This document shows positions 32,923-42,368 of a stretch of 64,000 nucleotides of DNA, piece after piece (the first letter of the stretch is position 1; the number at the start of each line of letters is the position of its first letter). The notes under the pieces are model-generated. The model was not told the DNA's origin, searched no databases, and saw only the letters and a program-made list of their open reading frames with translations. The position numbers and the translations under genes are program-made. Source of the DNA: WJMT01 sp964456985. Lineage in GTDB: Bacteria > Acidobacteriota > Aminicenantia > Aminicenantales > Aminicenantaceae. The stretch is taken from contig CAYWDH010000001.1 in the NCBI GenBank assembly GCA_964456985.1, forward strand, positions 62,001 to 126,000, written 5' to 3'.

Positions 32923-35364
32923 ATGGTACTAAATCTCATAAAGGTCGCATTAAGAAATTTCTGGAAAAACAAATCCTCTTCTTTAATAAACGTTATTGGC
33001 CTTTCAGTGGGAATAGCCTGTTTTTTCCTTATCATGGTCAATGTGCAGGATGAGTTTTCCTATGACAACTTTCATGAAAACAAAGACCGGATCTACCGGG
33101 TGGCTCTGGAAAGAATCTATCCGGATAATGTGGTAAACTATGCCATTATTCCCTCCGGCATAGGCCCTGCCATGAAAACAGATTTTCCGGAAATCGAAGA
33201 TATGACTAGAGTGTTTAAAATGCAGGGAGAAGTCGTTTTTCAGTATGAAGATAAATCCTTTGAGGAAAAGAACATCTGTTTTGCAGAACCTAATTTTTTT
33301 AAAATGTTTTCCATACCTTTGATTGAGGGAAATCCCGATTCTGTTTTCCCTAATCCCAATTCAATGGTGATCACAAAAGAGACCGCCCTTAAATATTTCG
33401 GTGATGAAGAGGCTCTTGGCAAACAGATCACTACTCCTCAGGGGGAATTCATGATCACGGGAGTGTGTGACCTCTCTCAAAACTCTCATATGAGTTTTGA
33501 TTTTTTAGGTGCCTTGGAGCTTATTGGTTTTGACCGCCGGCCCAATTATGTGAGCTTTTCTGTTCACACCTATGTTCTCCTAAGAGAGGGTGTATCTCCT
33601 CAATCCATTGAACAAAAGATGCCGGCACTGGTGGAGCAATACGCAGCCGGTCAAATACAAGCACAAACAGGAACCTCTTTTGAAGCTTACACTCAGGCTG
33701 GAAACGGATATAATTACTTTCTCCAGCCAATCCAAGATATTCATCTCAAATCACACCTATCCAGTGAGATCAAGCCCAACGGAAACATCCTGTATGTCTA
33801 CATCATGATCGCTATTGCGGTTTTTGTGATTATTATCGCCTGTATTAATTTCATGAACCTGGCAACAGCCCAATCATCATCCCGAGCCAGAGAGGTGGGA
33901 ATACGTAAGATCATCGGCTCCACGCGCGGGCCTCTTATCAGGCAGTTTCTCGTCGAATCCATTCTGATGGGACTGATCAGCACATTTCTGGCGGCAGTGC
34001 TGATCCAAATATTCCTACCGGTCTTTAATCAACTCCAAAACAAACAGCTTGAAATAAACTTTATAAAAAACCCATTTAATGTGGTTGCTCTCCTCTGTAT
34101 AGGGTTAGTGATAGGGATCTTAGCAGGAATTTATCCATCGTTTTTCCTCTCCTCGTACCAGCCTGCCACAATTCTCAGGGGGCGGTTTGCCAAGTCTCAA
34201 AAGGGAGTCCGCCTCAGAAATGCGCTGGTCGTTTTTCAGTTCGTGCTTTCCATTGTCCTTATCTCCATGACTATGATCGTCTTCAAACAGATAGATTTCA
34301 TGCAGAATAAAGATCTGGGTTTTAAAGAGGACAACCTGATCATGGTGGAAAGGGCTTATACCCTTGGCAACCAGTCTGAAGCATTCAAGCAGGAAATCAA
34401 AAGAATCCCTGGAGTGGTGGATGTAGGCGCCTCCGATACCATTATCCAAGGAGGTTATTACTATGGAGTGATGTTCAAAGACCAGGTGAATCCGGAAGTG
34501 AAGACCACCAGAGGTATGACCATAGACGATGACTTTATAGAAACCATGGGGATCAAAATCCTGGAAGGCCGTGATTTCTCAAAGGAATTCAATGACGAAT
34601 GGAATGTGATTATCAACCAGGCCGCAAAAAGGGAATTCGGGTGGGACAATCCTATCGGTATGAAGCTCAGACGGTTAGGAGGTGAAAACGAGACCACAGG
34701 AGAGTTTACCATCATAGGAGTGGTTAAGGATTTTCATTACAATTCCCTTCATGAAGACATTGATTCTTTTGTATTCTTTTCTTTCCCTGAGGTATTTGCC
34801 GAAGAGAATGACGAACAGCAAAGGGTATTCCCCTATCTCAATGTGAAAGTAAAACCGGAAAATATATCTGCCACTTTAGCATCTCTGGAACAGAAATGGA
34901 CTGAATTCAATCCTGAAGAGCCTTTCTCCAGTTTTTTTCTGAATGAAAAGCTGAACGATCTTTACAGCAACGAAAAGACATCCGGACAGATCTTCACTGT
35001 TTTTTCAGTACTGGCTATCATCATCGCCTGTATCGGGCTTTTCGGCTTGTCTGCCTATATGACGGAGCAGCGGACCAAAGAGATCGGCATCCGCAAGGCT
35101 CTGGGTTCTACCTCCTCTCAAATCGTGGTCCTGCTGTCTAAGGACTTTGCCAAGCTTCTCATTCTAGCCTTTCTTATATCTATTCCTATTGGTTATTTTG
35201 CCATGGTCAAATGGCTCCAAAATTTTGCATATAGAATAAGCCCTGGAATTCTCGTTCCGGTCATAACTCTGTTCATCACTTTTTCTGTGGCTTTCATTTC
35301 AGTAAGCTTCAAAGCCATCAAGGCTGCTTTGAGCGATCCTGCGGATTCTCTTCGTTATGAATAA
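32923..35364 (+). CDS. FtsX/MacB-type ABC transporter permease
   Basis: 813 residues from ATG at 32923 with AAGGAG upstream. Architecture: first membrane helix (SSLINVIGLSVGIACFFLIM), a large MacB-PCD periplasmic domain, three helices (around IAIAVFVIIIACINFMNLA), a second first-helix plus periplasmic domain, and three more helices near the end (FSVLAIIIACIGLFGL). The signatures REVGIRKIIGST and KEIGIRKALGSTSSQ occur once in each half, as in duplicated FtsX permeases. Such proteins work with a LolD/MacB-like ATPase, which is not encoded nearby. It shares an operon with the DUF5916 protein. Confidence 0.9.
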   Translation: MVLNLIKVALRNFWKNKSSSLINVIGLSVGIACFFLIMVNVQDEFSYDNFHENKDRIYRVALERIYPDNVVNYAIIPSGIGPAMKTDFPEIEDMTRVFKMQGEVVFQYEDKSFEEKNICFAEPNFFKMFSIPLIEGNPDSVFPNPNSMVITKETALKYFGDEEALGKQITTPQGEFMITGVCDLSQNSHMSFDFLGALELIGFDRRPNYVSFSVHTYVLLREGVSPQSIEQKMPALVEQYAAGQIQAQTGTSFEAYTQAGNGYNYFLQPIQDIHLKSHLSSEIKPNGNILYVYIMIAIAVFVIIIACINFMNLATAQSSSRAREVGIRKIIGSTRGPLIRQFLVESILMGLISTFLAAVLIQIFLPVFNQLQNKQLEINFIKNPFNVVALLCIGLVIGILAGIYPSFFLSSYQPATILRGRFAKSQKGVRLRNALVVFQFVLSIVLISMTMIVFKQIDFMQNKDLGFKEDNLIMVERAYTLGNQSEAFKQEIKRIPGVVDVGASDTIIQGGYYYGVMFKDQVNPEVKTTRGMTIDDDFIETMGIKILEGRDFSKEFNDEWNVIINQAAKREFGWDNPIGMKLRRLGGENETTGEFTIIGVVKDFHYNSLHEDIDSFVFFSFPEVFAEENDEQQRVFPYLNVKVKPENISATLASLEQKWTEFNPEEPFSSFFLNEKLNDLYSNEKTSGQIFTVFSVLAIIIACIGLFGLSAYMTEQRTKEIGIRKALGSTSSQIVVLLSKDFAKLLILAFLISIPIGYFAMVKWLQNFAYRISPGILVPVITLFITFSVAFISVSFKAIKAALSDPADSLRYE

Positions 35365-35445
35365 AGATTTAGACCTGCCGGATCCAGCGACAATTAATTG
35401 CTTAAATAATTATTGAAAAAGGTCTTGCATATCGCCGAAAAGAAA

Positions 35446-35486
35446 ATAATAATGAGAACATCGCTATTTTCTTATGAATAGTCCAC
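35446..35486. repeat. Dispersed intergenic repeat, divergent copy C
   Basis: The part CATCGC-ATTT-CTTATGAATAGTCC matches copies A and B in order, with the stem weakened and the last bases CACG instead of CAGG. It ends 16 bases before the start codon of the MEMO1-like gene. Confidence 0.45.
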
Positions 35487-35502
35487 GTTAGAGAGGAACA
35501 TC

Positions 35503-36555
35503 ATGCGAAGAATCATTATCCTTTTTGTTGTCGGAATGTGTGTTTTACCCCTGGCTGCCCAGAAAAATCGGCCTATCAGGGATGACGTAGGCTTTTGTTG
35601 GAATCCGGAAAGCATGCGCAAGCTTGTGGATTATCTTAAAAGTCAGGAAGACATGTCTTTTAATGCCAGGGGACTTGTGGCAGCTATTTCTCCTCATGAT
35701 GATTATCTCTATGCCGGAAGAATTTACTACCCTCTCTTTAAAATTTTAAAGACTAAAGAAGTGGTCATCTTCGGCGTCACCCACGGCACGGTCCGCAGCG
35801 AGATCCCCGGCCTCCAGAATATTCTGATCCTGGACAACTTCGAATACTGGCCAGGTCTGAAAGAGCCTATTTCTGTATCCGGTCTGAGAGAATATATCAA
35901 GGGGCGGCTCGACAAGACGTTTTTTATCACAAATAACAGGGCCCATGAGATCGAACACTCTATCGAAGCCCTTCTTCCCTTCCTTCAGTATTTTAATCCT
36001 GAAGTTAAGATCACTCCCATAATGGTCACTCCTATGCCTTTTGCCCGAATGGATGAGATCTCAGAAAAGCTGGCTAAAGTGATTGCGGATTATATGACCG
36101 AAAAAAACCTTGAAGCCGGAAAGGATATCTTTTTTCTTGTTTCCTCTGACGGAAACCATTATGGAGAAGACTTTAACAATTCGCCTTTCGGAGAAGGAGA
36201 AAAAGCCTGGAAAACAGCCTTAGCGTTCGATCAGCGCCTCATAAGGACTTATCTCACAGGGACCATGGACAGCCACAAAATCGAAGGATTGACCAAAGAA
36301 CTTTGGGGTGAGACGTATCTGGATTACCGTAATACCTACTGGTGCGGGAAATATTCTATTCCTTTCGGCCTTATCACGATAGAAAAAATTCTGGAATATT
36401 TCCTGAAAAAAGAGATAAACGGCACACTCTTTCGTTTCTCAGATACTTACAGCGAAGGTGTACTGCCGCTTAAAAAAACAGGAATGGGAACCACAGCCCC
36501 TTTCTCGCTCCGTCACTGGGTGAGCTTTTTCTCTATCGGATACTATCTAGAGTAA
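35503..36555 (+). CDS. Exported MEMO1-like (AmmeMemoRadiSam system B) protein
   Basis: 350 residues. A clear signal peptide (IIILFVVGMCVLPLAAQ) precedes a complete Memo domain: AISPHDDYLYAGR with the first His, HEIEHSIEALLPFLQYF with another His, SSDGNHYG, and YWCGKYSIPFGLI with Cys. These residues line the metal site in Memo proteins, which resemble extradiol dioxygenases. Typical bacterial members are cytoplasmic and occur beside AMMECR1 and a radical SAM gene; neither is seen here, and the signal peptide is unusual. AGAGAGGAA lies before ATG at 35503. The function is unknown. Confidence 0.8.
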   Translation: MRRIIILFVVGMCVLPLAAQKNRPIRDDVGFCWNPESMRKLVDYLKSQEDMSFNARGLVAAISPHDDYLYAGRIYYPLFKILKTKEVVIFGVTHGTVRSEIPGLQNILILDNFEYWPGLKEPISVSGLREYIKGRLDKTFFITNNRAHEIEHSIEALLPFLQYFNPEVKITPIMVTPMPFARMDEISEKLAKVIADYMTEKNLEAGKDIFFLVSSDGNHYGEDFNNSPFGEGEKAWKTALAFDQRLIRTYLTGTMDSHKIEGLTKELWGETYLDYRNTYWCGKYSIPFGLITIEKILEYFLKKEINGTLFRFSDTYSEGVLPLKKTGMGTTAPFSLRHWVSFFSIGYYLE

Positions 36556-36562
36556 AACAAAC

Positions 36563-37558
36563 TCACTTCTCACCAATAGTGATGTTCCCGTCAGAAGTGC
36601 GGATACGGATTCTCCCTTTCCCTCCGTTTATCTCACCGGATTTAGAATGACGTTCATCTTCAAAATTCTCTATATTTTCCAGCTCAATCCTTATGCGTCC
36701 ATCATCGGAATAAGTGTAAAAAGAAGTTGAAAATCCTCTTTCAAGATTGATCCGAACAGGACCGTCGTCTGTTTTTATATCGGCATTTAAGGCGTCTGAT
36801 ATCAGAAGGTTAAGATCAATATCTCCATCCTCAGCTCTAATATACAGTTTTTCTGCCGTTGTCTGATCCATAATCACATCCCCATCATCCGAAGTGATGT
36901 CAAAAGAGCCGCTGGAATCCTGTACCTGAATATCCCCATCTTCCATAATCACTCTGCATTCAGGAACTTCACATCCTAAAAGATGTATATCCCCGTCATC
37001 AACGGAAATGGATAACTCTCCCTTGAATTTCTCTACCTCAGTATTTCCATCCTCCCCCCAGATCTTTACTCTGTCTGCATCAATATCTTTGAGTACCAGA
37101 TCACCATCATCCAGCCTGCATTCGATCTCCTCTCTCCATCCTTCGATGTTCACATCCCCATCATCCCCCTTTAGATCCAGACGGATATAATTCGGTGCTT
37201 TGATCTCATAAATATATTCATATCTTTTCACATTGATGTAACCTATGGTAAAACCGTATCTTGCTTTTTCAGTCACATATACGGAACTCCCTCTTTGACT
37301 GAATTCGACATTAAAATCATGCTCCTTCCCGATCCCTACTCTATCAATATCAGCCCTGTAATTCACTTCCACGTCGATCCTGTCCTCATTCCAGGGAATG
37401 ATTGTTACATCACCGTCTCCGTACGTAAGATGAAGTATATCCCCTTGTTTAACATCAAAGGTTTGATGAAAATGCTTATTGATTTCTTTTGCAGGTGCAG
37501 ACCCAATGAATAAAGTCAGAATAACGAGAAACAAGATAATTAGTATGAATTTCTTCAT
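36563..37558 (-). CDS. Exported DUF4097-type beta-repeat protein
   Basis: 331 residues from ATG at 37558; AAGGAGG stands eight bases upstream and GTG at 37564 overlaps it. Signal peptide, then a right-handed beta-repeat domain of DUF4097 kind with recurring DDGD and EDGD turns (LDDGDLVL, VDDGDIHLLG, MEDGDIQVQD, SDDGDVIM, AEDGDIDLN). About seven repeats of roughly 18-25 residues can be seen, the acidic turns suggesting Ca2+ binding. Members are proposed to be adhesin-like or envelope-stress proteins. It is the last gene of the minus-strand cluster that begins at 49678. Confidence 0.8.
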   Translation of the reverse strand: MKKFILIILFLVILTLFIGSAPAKEINKHFHQTFDVKQGDILHLTYGDGDVTIIPWNEDRIDVEVNYRADIDRVGIGKEHDFNVEFSQRGSSVYVTEKARYGFTIGYINVKRYEYIYEIKAPNYIRLDLKGDDGDVNIEGWREEIECRLDDGDLVLKDIDADRVKIWGEDGNTEVEKFKGELSISVDDGDIHLLGCEVPECRVIMEDGDIQVQDSSGSFDITSDDGDVIMDQTTAEKLYIRAEDGDIDLNLLISDALNADIKTDDGPVRINLERGFSTSFYTYSDDGRIRIELENIENFEDERHSKSGEINGGKGRIRIRTSDGNITIGEK

Positions 37559-37660
37559 GTCCACCTCCTTATATAGTCATCCTTTAATAGATTAAACGAA
37601 AACCATGGATAAAAAGTTCCTTTTATTGAAAAAATAAAATTTCGTAATGACAGCTCAGCG

Positions 37661-38479
37661 TTAAAAAAAGACCTTGATTCCTAAATTAGCGGACAATCCC
37701 CCTAGATTAAGCTCGATTGTTTCCCCTTCTTCCCATTGAGTGGTCAGAGGATGCTCAACCTCCCGTTTGGCAATGATATATCTTCCGGAAGCATAGAAAG
37801 CCACTCTATTTGTGATATAAAAATCCATTCCTCCTGAAAAATTAAAACCGAGCTTATTGACATTTGTCTCTTCGAATTCAATCTCTACGATATCTATATC
37901 ATGCGTCCAATCCCAGTAAATAGTCTCTTCGTATATAATATCATAAAGCAAATCCATCTTACCTGAAATGTAGCTAACACCCGCCCCAACAAAAGGCCGG
38001 AAGCTTCCTGAAGTAACAGGATGAAAGTTCACTATAAAACTAAACACTGTTGCCCTGAAAAACGGATTGGCTTCTTCCTCGTCAGATGCAATATCATCCC
38101 ATAAATATATATTCGGAAGGCTGAATCCGTAGACTCCATTCAGTGATTTGGAAAATATGTTCAGATGGGCCGCTATCTCCAGGCTTTCCACAATATAAAA
38201 TCCTGCCCCTGCGCTGAATCCAAGAGCGTCTGCATTTTCGACACAATCGCTTATGGTCATATCTTCGCCCCAAAGCGTATCCGTGTATTCGTAATTATAT
38301 CCTGCTTGAATAAACGATACCGAACCTCCCACATCAATGCTGGCTATATTCCTTCTGGGTGTCCATTTGGACGTGTAAGTTCTCTGCGCTGAATCACTCG
38401 ATTCTGAAAATCCCGGAAGAACAAGAAAAAGAATGAACAAGTACACAGAAAAAACCTGTATAATGATTTTCGTTTTCAT
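37661..38479 (-). CDS. Outer-membrane beta-barrel protein
   Basis: 272 residues from ATG at 38479 with AAGGAG upstream. A signal peptide is followed by alternating strands: SIDVGGSVSFIQAGYNYEY, then GFSAGAGFYIVESLEIAAH, FRPFVGAGVSYISGKMDL, NKLGFNFSGGMDFYI and the final LGGLSANLGIKVFF with a terminal Phe, typical of OmpA/OmpW-like eight-stranded barrels. No specific family is recognised. It follows the Lys/Glu-rich membrane protein gene by 18 bases, a likely shared transcript. Confidence 0.7.
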   Translation of the reverse strand: MKTKIIIQVFSVYLFILFLVLPGFSESSDSAQRTYTSKWTPRRNIASIDVGGSVSFIQAGYNYEYTDTLWGEDMTISDCVENADALGFSAGAGFYIVESLEIAAHLNIFSKSLNGVYGFSLPNIYLWDDIASDEEEANPFFRATVFSFIVNFHPVTSGSFRPFVGAGVSYISGKMDLLYDIIYEETIYWDWTHDIDIVEIEFEETNVNKLGFNFSGGMDFYITNRVAFYASGRYIIAKREVEHPLTTQWEEGETIELNLGGLSANLGIKVFF

Positions 38480-38497
38480 CACATCTCCTTTTAAATC

Positions 38498-39682
38498 TTA
38501 TTCTTCCTTTTCTTCAGGTTCGTCGGGTTTTTCAGGAGGTTTGTCTTTTTCTTGTTCCGTTTTTTCCTGGAGATTTTCTTCCTTTCTCTCTTCTTCTTTT
38601 TGTTCGATCCTTTTTTCTTCCTTTATTTCAGCGGGCTTTTCTTTGTCAGGTTTCGACTTGCCGCTCGCAATAAAAGAAACTATAAAAATGATAAATCCTA
38701 CGATACTCACCACTCCGGCCACAGCGATCACTGGAGAGAAGAGGTGGTTTACAACAGCCGTCTGTATCCAAGCTGTTTTTTCCAGAACCAGTTCATGAAG
38801 CCCGACCGACCAGTCTTTAGAGAACGAATACGGAGAAAGCCCGATCCCTGCAAAGGCCAATTGTTTGGTAAAGAGCGCGGTTAACAAGGAAATAAGCCCA
38901 CCTGCCAGCACTGATAGGCCGCTCCATCTGAAAAAGCTTGCTGTTGAGGTAGCTGCAATAACCGAACCCAGCAAAATGATCAAAGCCGGTAAAAAAAACA
39001 TCCCGTAAGAAAGCAGTTTAACCATCCGCGTAACACTCAGCGGCACATACCGCATCCCCGAAAAAACCTCTATCTCGTCCGATATATCATCGGTTAATCC
39101 GTCAAGGTAATCCTGTATTACTTGATCTGATACCTCCACACCGGGCGTGCATGGGGGGAAGTCAAACAGATCATAATCTCTATCCGTCACCGTGTACCAT
39201 CGTTCGATGTCCTCTTCATTACAAGGAGGAAGCTTTTCCATGACCTGAGTAATATAGTCCTTAAAATCTTCACTCTGGAGCGCCTTTTTTAAAGGACGGA
39301 GGTCAATGACAATAGGCCCCGCTTTTCTTTTCCCTCTTAATACATCCCCAATTTCATCCAGAGAACCTGACAGCTCGTTCTTAAGCCAGCTTTCAAGTCC
39401 CATATTCCTCATCAATTCGCGGGGAGAGATGTCAACCTCCGAAGCAGCCTTGAACCAGGCTCTGGTATCCTCATCAATCATCAATTCTTCATTCTGAGCT
39501 TCTTCAAACACCTCCTCAACAAGCGAAGGTACTTCTTCTATTATCTCCTGGGGAAGATCAGAAACAAACTCAGGAGACACAGCAGCCCGGGTGAGTCCTA
39601 CAGCCCAAATGACAGCAAAAAGTATGGGAAGTCCTATAAACAAAACAATAAGAAGTCCTAATATTTTTCTTAACGCTTTCAT
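38498..39682 (-). CDS. Membrane protein with large extracytoplasmic loop and Glu/Lys-rich tail
   Basis: 394 residues. One N-terminal helix (residues 8-31), then an acidic soluble region of about 190 residues with the Cys pair PPCNEED and FPPCTPG, then about four helices (around 220-345), and a tail of about 50 residues made almost entirely of Lys, Glu and Pro. The tail should lie in the cytoplasm. No family is recognised. AAGGGGAT precedes ATG at 39682. Its stop is 18 bases before the barrel gene. A role in envelope assembly is only a guess from neighbours. Confidence 0.6.
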   Translation of the reverse strand: MKALRKILGLLIVLFIGLPILFAVIWAVGLTRAAVSPEFVSDLPQEIIEEVPSLVEEVFEEAQNEELMIDEDTRAWFKAASEVDISPRELMRNMGLESWLKNELSGSLDEIGDVLRGKRKAGPIVIDLRPLKKALQSEDFKDYITQVMEKLPPCNEEDIERWYTVTDRDYDLFDFPPCTPGVEVSDQVIQDYLDGLTDDISDEIEVFSGMRYVPLSVTRMVKLLSYGMFFLPALIILLGSVIAATSTASFFRWSGLSVLAGGLISLLTALFTKQLAFAGIGLSPYSFSKDWSVGLHELVLEKTAWIQTAVVNHLFSPVIAVAGVVSIVGFIIFIVSFIASGKSKPDKEKPAEIKEEKRIEQKEEERKEENLQEKTEQEKDKPPEKPDEPEEKEE

Positions 39683-39792
39683 TTTAAATCCCCTTTTTTA
39701 TTCATGTTTATCAACTTATCACAATTTAACACAGTGATTAGTATCTTAATAAGCTTATATCATAAGAAAATCACCTGGTCAAAGAAAATCTA

Positions 39793-42324
39793 TCACATAT
39801 CCGTTAAACCACTAGCTCCGTAGAACAGGGAATTAAAAAAGTATTTAAAAGACCCGTGAGACTGAGCTCTGTACTGAGCGGGAAATCCAATCAAAATAAC
39901 CCTTCCTTTGCCGAACGGAACATCTACCAGAGCGCTCCGGCCGGTCAGATGCTCCTCTCCGCTGACCCAGCCGCTTAAAAGAGCCTCCGGAGCATACTTC
40001 ACAACACTCCTCCCCTCAAATACTTTAAACACAGGGCTTCTTCTGAAAAAAACAACAGCATCTCGTCCATAACCATAAGTTATAGGATGGTCAGAATCAT
40101 TGACAACAGCCAGCAAAGAACCAGGAATGAAAAACTCATCACGCCTGAGGTCAGAAGTACAGTCCTCTACACCAAGGTGCAGGCGTTTGATCCCGAATTC
40201 GGAAGAAGAATTCAGAGTCACGAGCGTTCCCCCGCTTTGAATAAAATCTTCTATATTTTTTATACCGATCTCACCTATCCCCCCGGCATATTTAGGAGGA
40301 ACCGCTTCCTCAGACATCCCCTGGACAATGGCCCTGTCTCTGAGATCAGGAAAAATAATGACATCAAAATCTTCTGCGAGATTTCCCGCTCTGATATCCT
40401 TATCAAAAAGACTTTCATATTGAAATTCAAACTGCTCCAGAACAAACCGGGTCCACCCCTCATCCATAGAAGCTGTCCAGCTTTTATAAAGACCGATTCT
40501 CGGCTTCCGGAAGGAATAGACTTTAATCCCAGGATCCTCTTCTATGCCTCTGAAACGGACAATCAGATTTTTTGAAACCGCTTTAATGTCATCCTCTGTA
40601 CAGTCAGAACATCTCACAAGCATGGTTCCCATGGGATAAAGCTTCCCTCCTGAAGAAAATTCCTCAGCAGCCCAAAAGATCTCATATCCTTTATCCAAAA
40701 GCCTGTTGGCTGCTACGATATCATCATTCGATTCATGTCCCCATGTGTAAAAGAGCGCGCCCTTCTTAAGTTCTATTACCGGAGCAGGCTTTGTTATCTC
40801 TTTTACCAGTGCTGTCTCTGCTTCAAACGGCTCATCCGCTTTCACTGCTTTGACGCCCATAAGAAAAGGAAGAGTGTGTCCCACCACATCATAAGGTGTT
40901 TTGAGAGGACCGCCCTGGAACTCTCTTAGTTCCGGATAGACTTGGGGTTCGAGCAGGGTTTTCGCAAATCCTCCGAACGGCTGTGCCGTATACACGATAA
41001 AGGTTCCTTCAGGGTATTCGAATCCTCCGGCTGTGAAAGGTTTTTCAGCCCGGTTTATCTCCACTCCGCCTGTCATTAAGATATCAAGCATTTTCAATGT
41101 GGTGGAAAGATCACGCTGTTTTTCCGGGATGATATAAGAATAAGGTGGCTCGGTCCGTTCCACGGCATTCTTGAAGATCCGATAATAGTTCTGCACCCAG
41201 TTTTCCCTGAGACGGGCCGCATTTGTTAGAGCGGCTCTGACAGCAGAATAGTCATAATCAACAATATCCCTTAATGTCCATTTCCCGCCTTTCCAGGGAA
41301 GAGGCATGCTTACGGATTCCTGTTTGACCTGAGGGCTCAGTCTTTCCCACGGAACATCGATGGGAGTTGCGATCTGAACACTGGCCGCCTCAGTGAGAAT
41401 GCGTATCCCTCCGTGATAATGGTGATAGGCTCTTGCAGGAGTCCATGCATCAAATCCCATACTGTGCATGACCCCACCTTTTCCCTCTGATGTGAGTTCT
41501 GTAGCCATAAACGTCCCCATCATGGCTACCTCCTGTCTGAGTATGGGATCTATATTTGGTTCATAAGGATCCACAAACGGAGGGACAAACAATCTCGGAC
41601 CTGTGCTCCCCATCTGATGCATATCCACGATCACATGGGGATGCCATGCGTTATGGACTTTTATGGTTAATTTTGTTTCCTTCTGCGTAAACATAAACCA
41701 GTCACGGTTGTTATCATGACCTACATATTTATTGTAAAGCCAGGGCAAGCGCCCTCCCTCATATTTTGTTCCGAGATACTTTTTATACCAGTCAACAACC
41801 ATCTGAATCCCGTCAGGATTGTGCATGGGAGTCAAAATCAGTATGACATTATCCAAAATCTTTTTTGTCGCTTCATCTCTCTTTGTGGCCATATCATAAG
41901 CCAGCTCCATGGACATCTGACAGGCTGCTATCTCAGTGGCATGAATAGAACAGTTCACCATGACCACTGCTTTTCCTTGAGAGATAAGTTTTTCCGCTTC
42001 CCCGGGTTTCAACTTTCTTGGGTCCGCAAGTCTCTGCTGGATCTGACGGTACTTTTCAAGATGCTTGTGGTTGTTCTCCGAAGTGATCACAGCCACGATA
42101 AACGAATTCCCCATTGTGGTCTTGCCCACTTCTTCCACCTGGACTAGGGGGCTTTGCTCTCCGAGAATCATGAAATATTCAACGATCTGATTCATATCCG
42201 CCAGTTTCCTGTCTGCCCCGACCTCGAAGCCCAGGAAATCCCGCGGGGACTGAATCTCAGCCGCAGCATTCTGAAACAAAAACAAAACAATAATCAAACC
42301 CAGAAAGGATTTTGTTTTTTTCAA
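39793..42324 (-). CDS. Exported M14 zinc carboxypeptidase
   Basis: 843 residues from TTG at 42324. AAAGGAGG sits six bases ahead of the TTG; the ATG at 42345 lies upstream of that site and has none. Signal peptide, then the M14 domain: CSIHATE provides the zinc ligands His and Glu (about residues 128 and 131), LTPMHNPDGI and DMHQMGSTG (third ligand His, about 236), and RILTEAAS holds the likely catalytic Glu. The C-terminal 300 residues resemble a class-I glutamine-amidotransferase-like fold. It follows the S9 peptidase gene by 44 bases, in the secreted-peptidase cluster. Confidence 0.85.
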   Translation of the reverse strand: MKKTKSFLGLIIVLFLFQNAAAEIQSPRDFLGFEVGADRKLADMNQIVEYFMILGEQSPLVQVEEVGKTTMGNSFIVAVITSENNHKHLEKYRQIQQRLADPRKLKPGEAEKLISQGKAVVMVNCSIHATEIAACQMSMELAYDMATKRDEATKKILDNVILILTPMHNPDGIQMVVDWYKKYLGTKYEGGRLPWLYNKYVGHDNNRDWFMFTQKETKLTIKVHNAWHPHVIVDMHQMGSTGPRLFVPPFVDPYEPNIDPILRQEVAMMGTFMATELTSEGKGGVMHSMGFDAWTPARAYHHYHGGIRILTEAASVQIATPIDVPWERLSPQVKQESVSMPLPWKGGKWTLRDIVDYDYSAVRAALTNAARLRENWVQNYYRIFKNAVERTEPPYSYIIPEKQRDLSTTLKMLDILMTGGVEINRAEKPFTAGGFEYPEGTFIVYTAQPFGGFAKTLLEPQVYPELREFQGGPLKTPYDVVGHTLPFLMGVKAVKADEPFEAETALVKEITKPAPVIELKKGALFYTWGHESNDDIVAANRLLDKGYEIFWAAEEFSSGGKLYPMGTMLVRCSDCTEDDIKAVSKNLIVRFRGIEEDPGIKVYSFRKPRIGLYKSWTASMDEGWTRFVLEQFEFQYESLFDKDIRAGNLAEDFDVIIFPDLRDRAIVQGMSEEAVPPKYAGGIGEIGIKNIEDFIQSGGTLVTLNSSSEFGIKRLHLGVEDCTSDLRRDEFFIPGSLLAVVNDSDHPITYGYGRDAVVFFRRSPVFKVFEGRSVVKYAPEALLSGWVSGEEHLTGRSALVDVPFGKGRVILIGFPAQYRAQSHGSFKYFFNSLFYGASGLTDM

Positions 42325-42368
42325 TGATTCCTCCTTTGATTTCATTTATATATTTTTTGGTGTACTGT

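Noticed and set aside
38552..38884. Phe/Leu-rich plus-strand frame opposite the Glu/Lys-rich tail
   Set aside because: It is the complement of a Lys/Glu-rich coding region; such runs give long false Phe/Leu frames.
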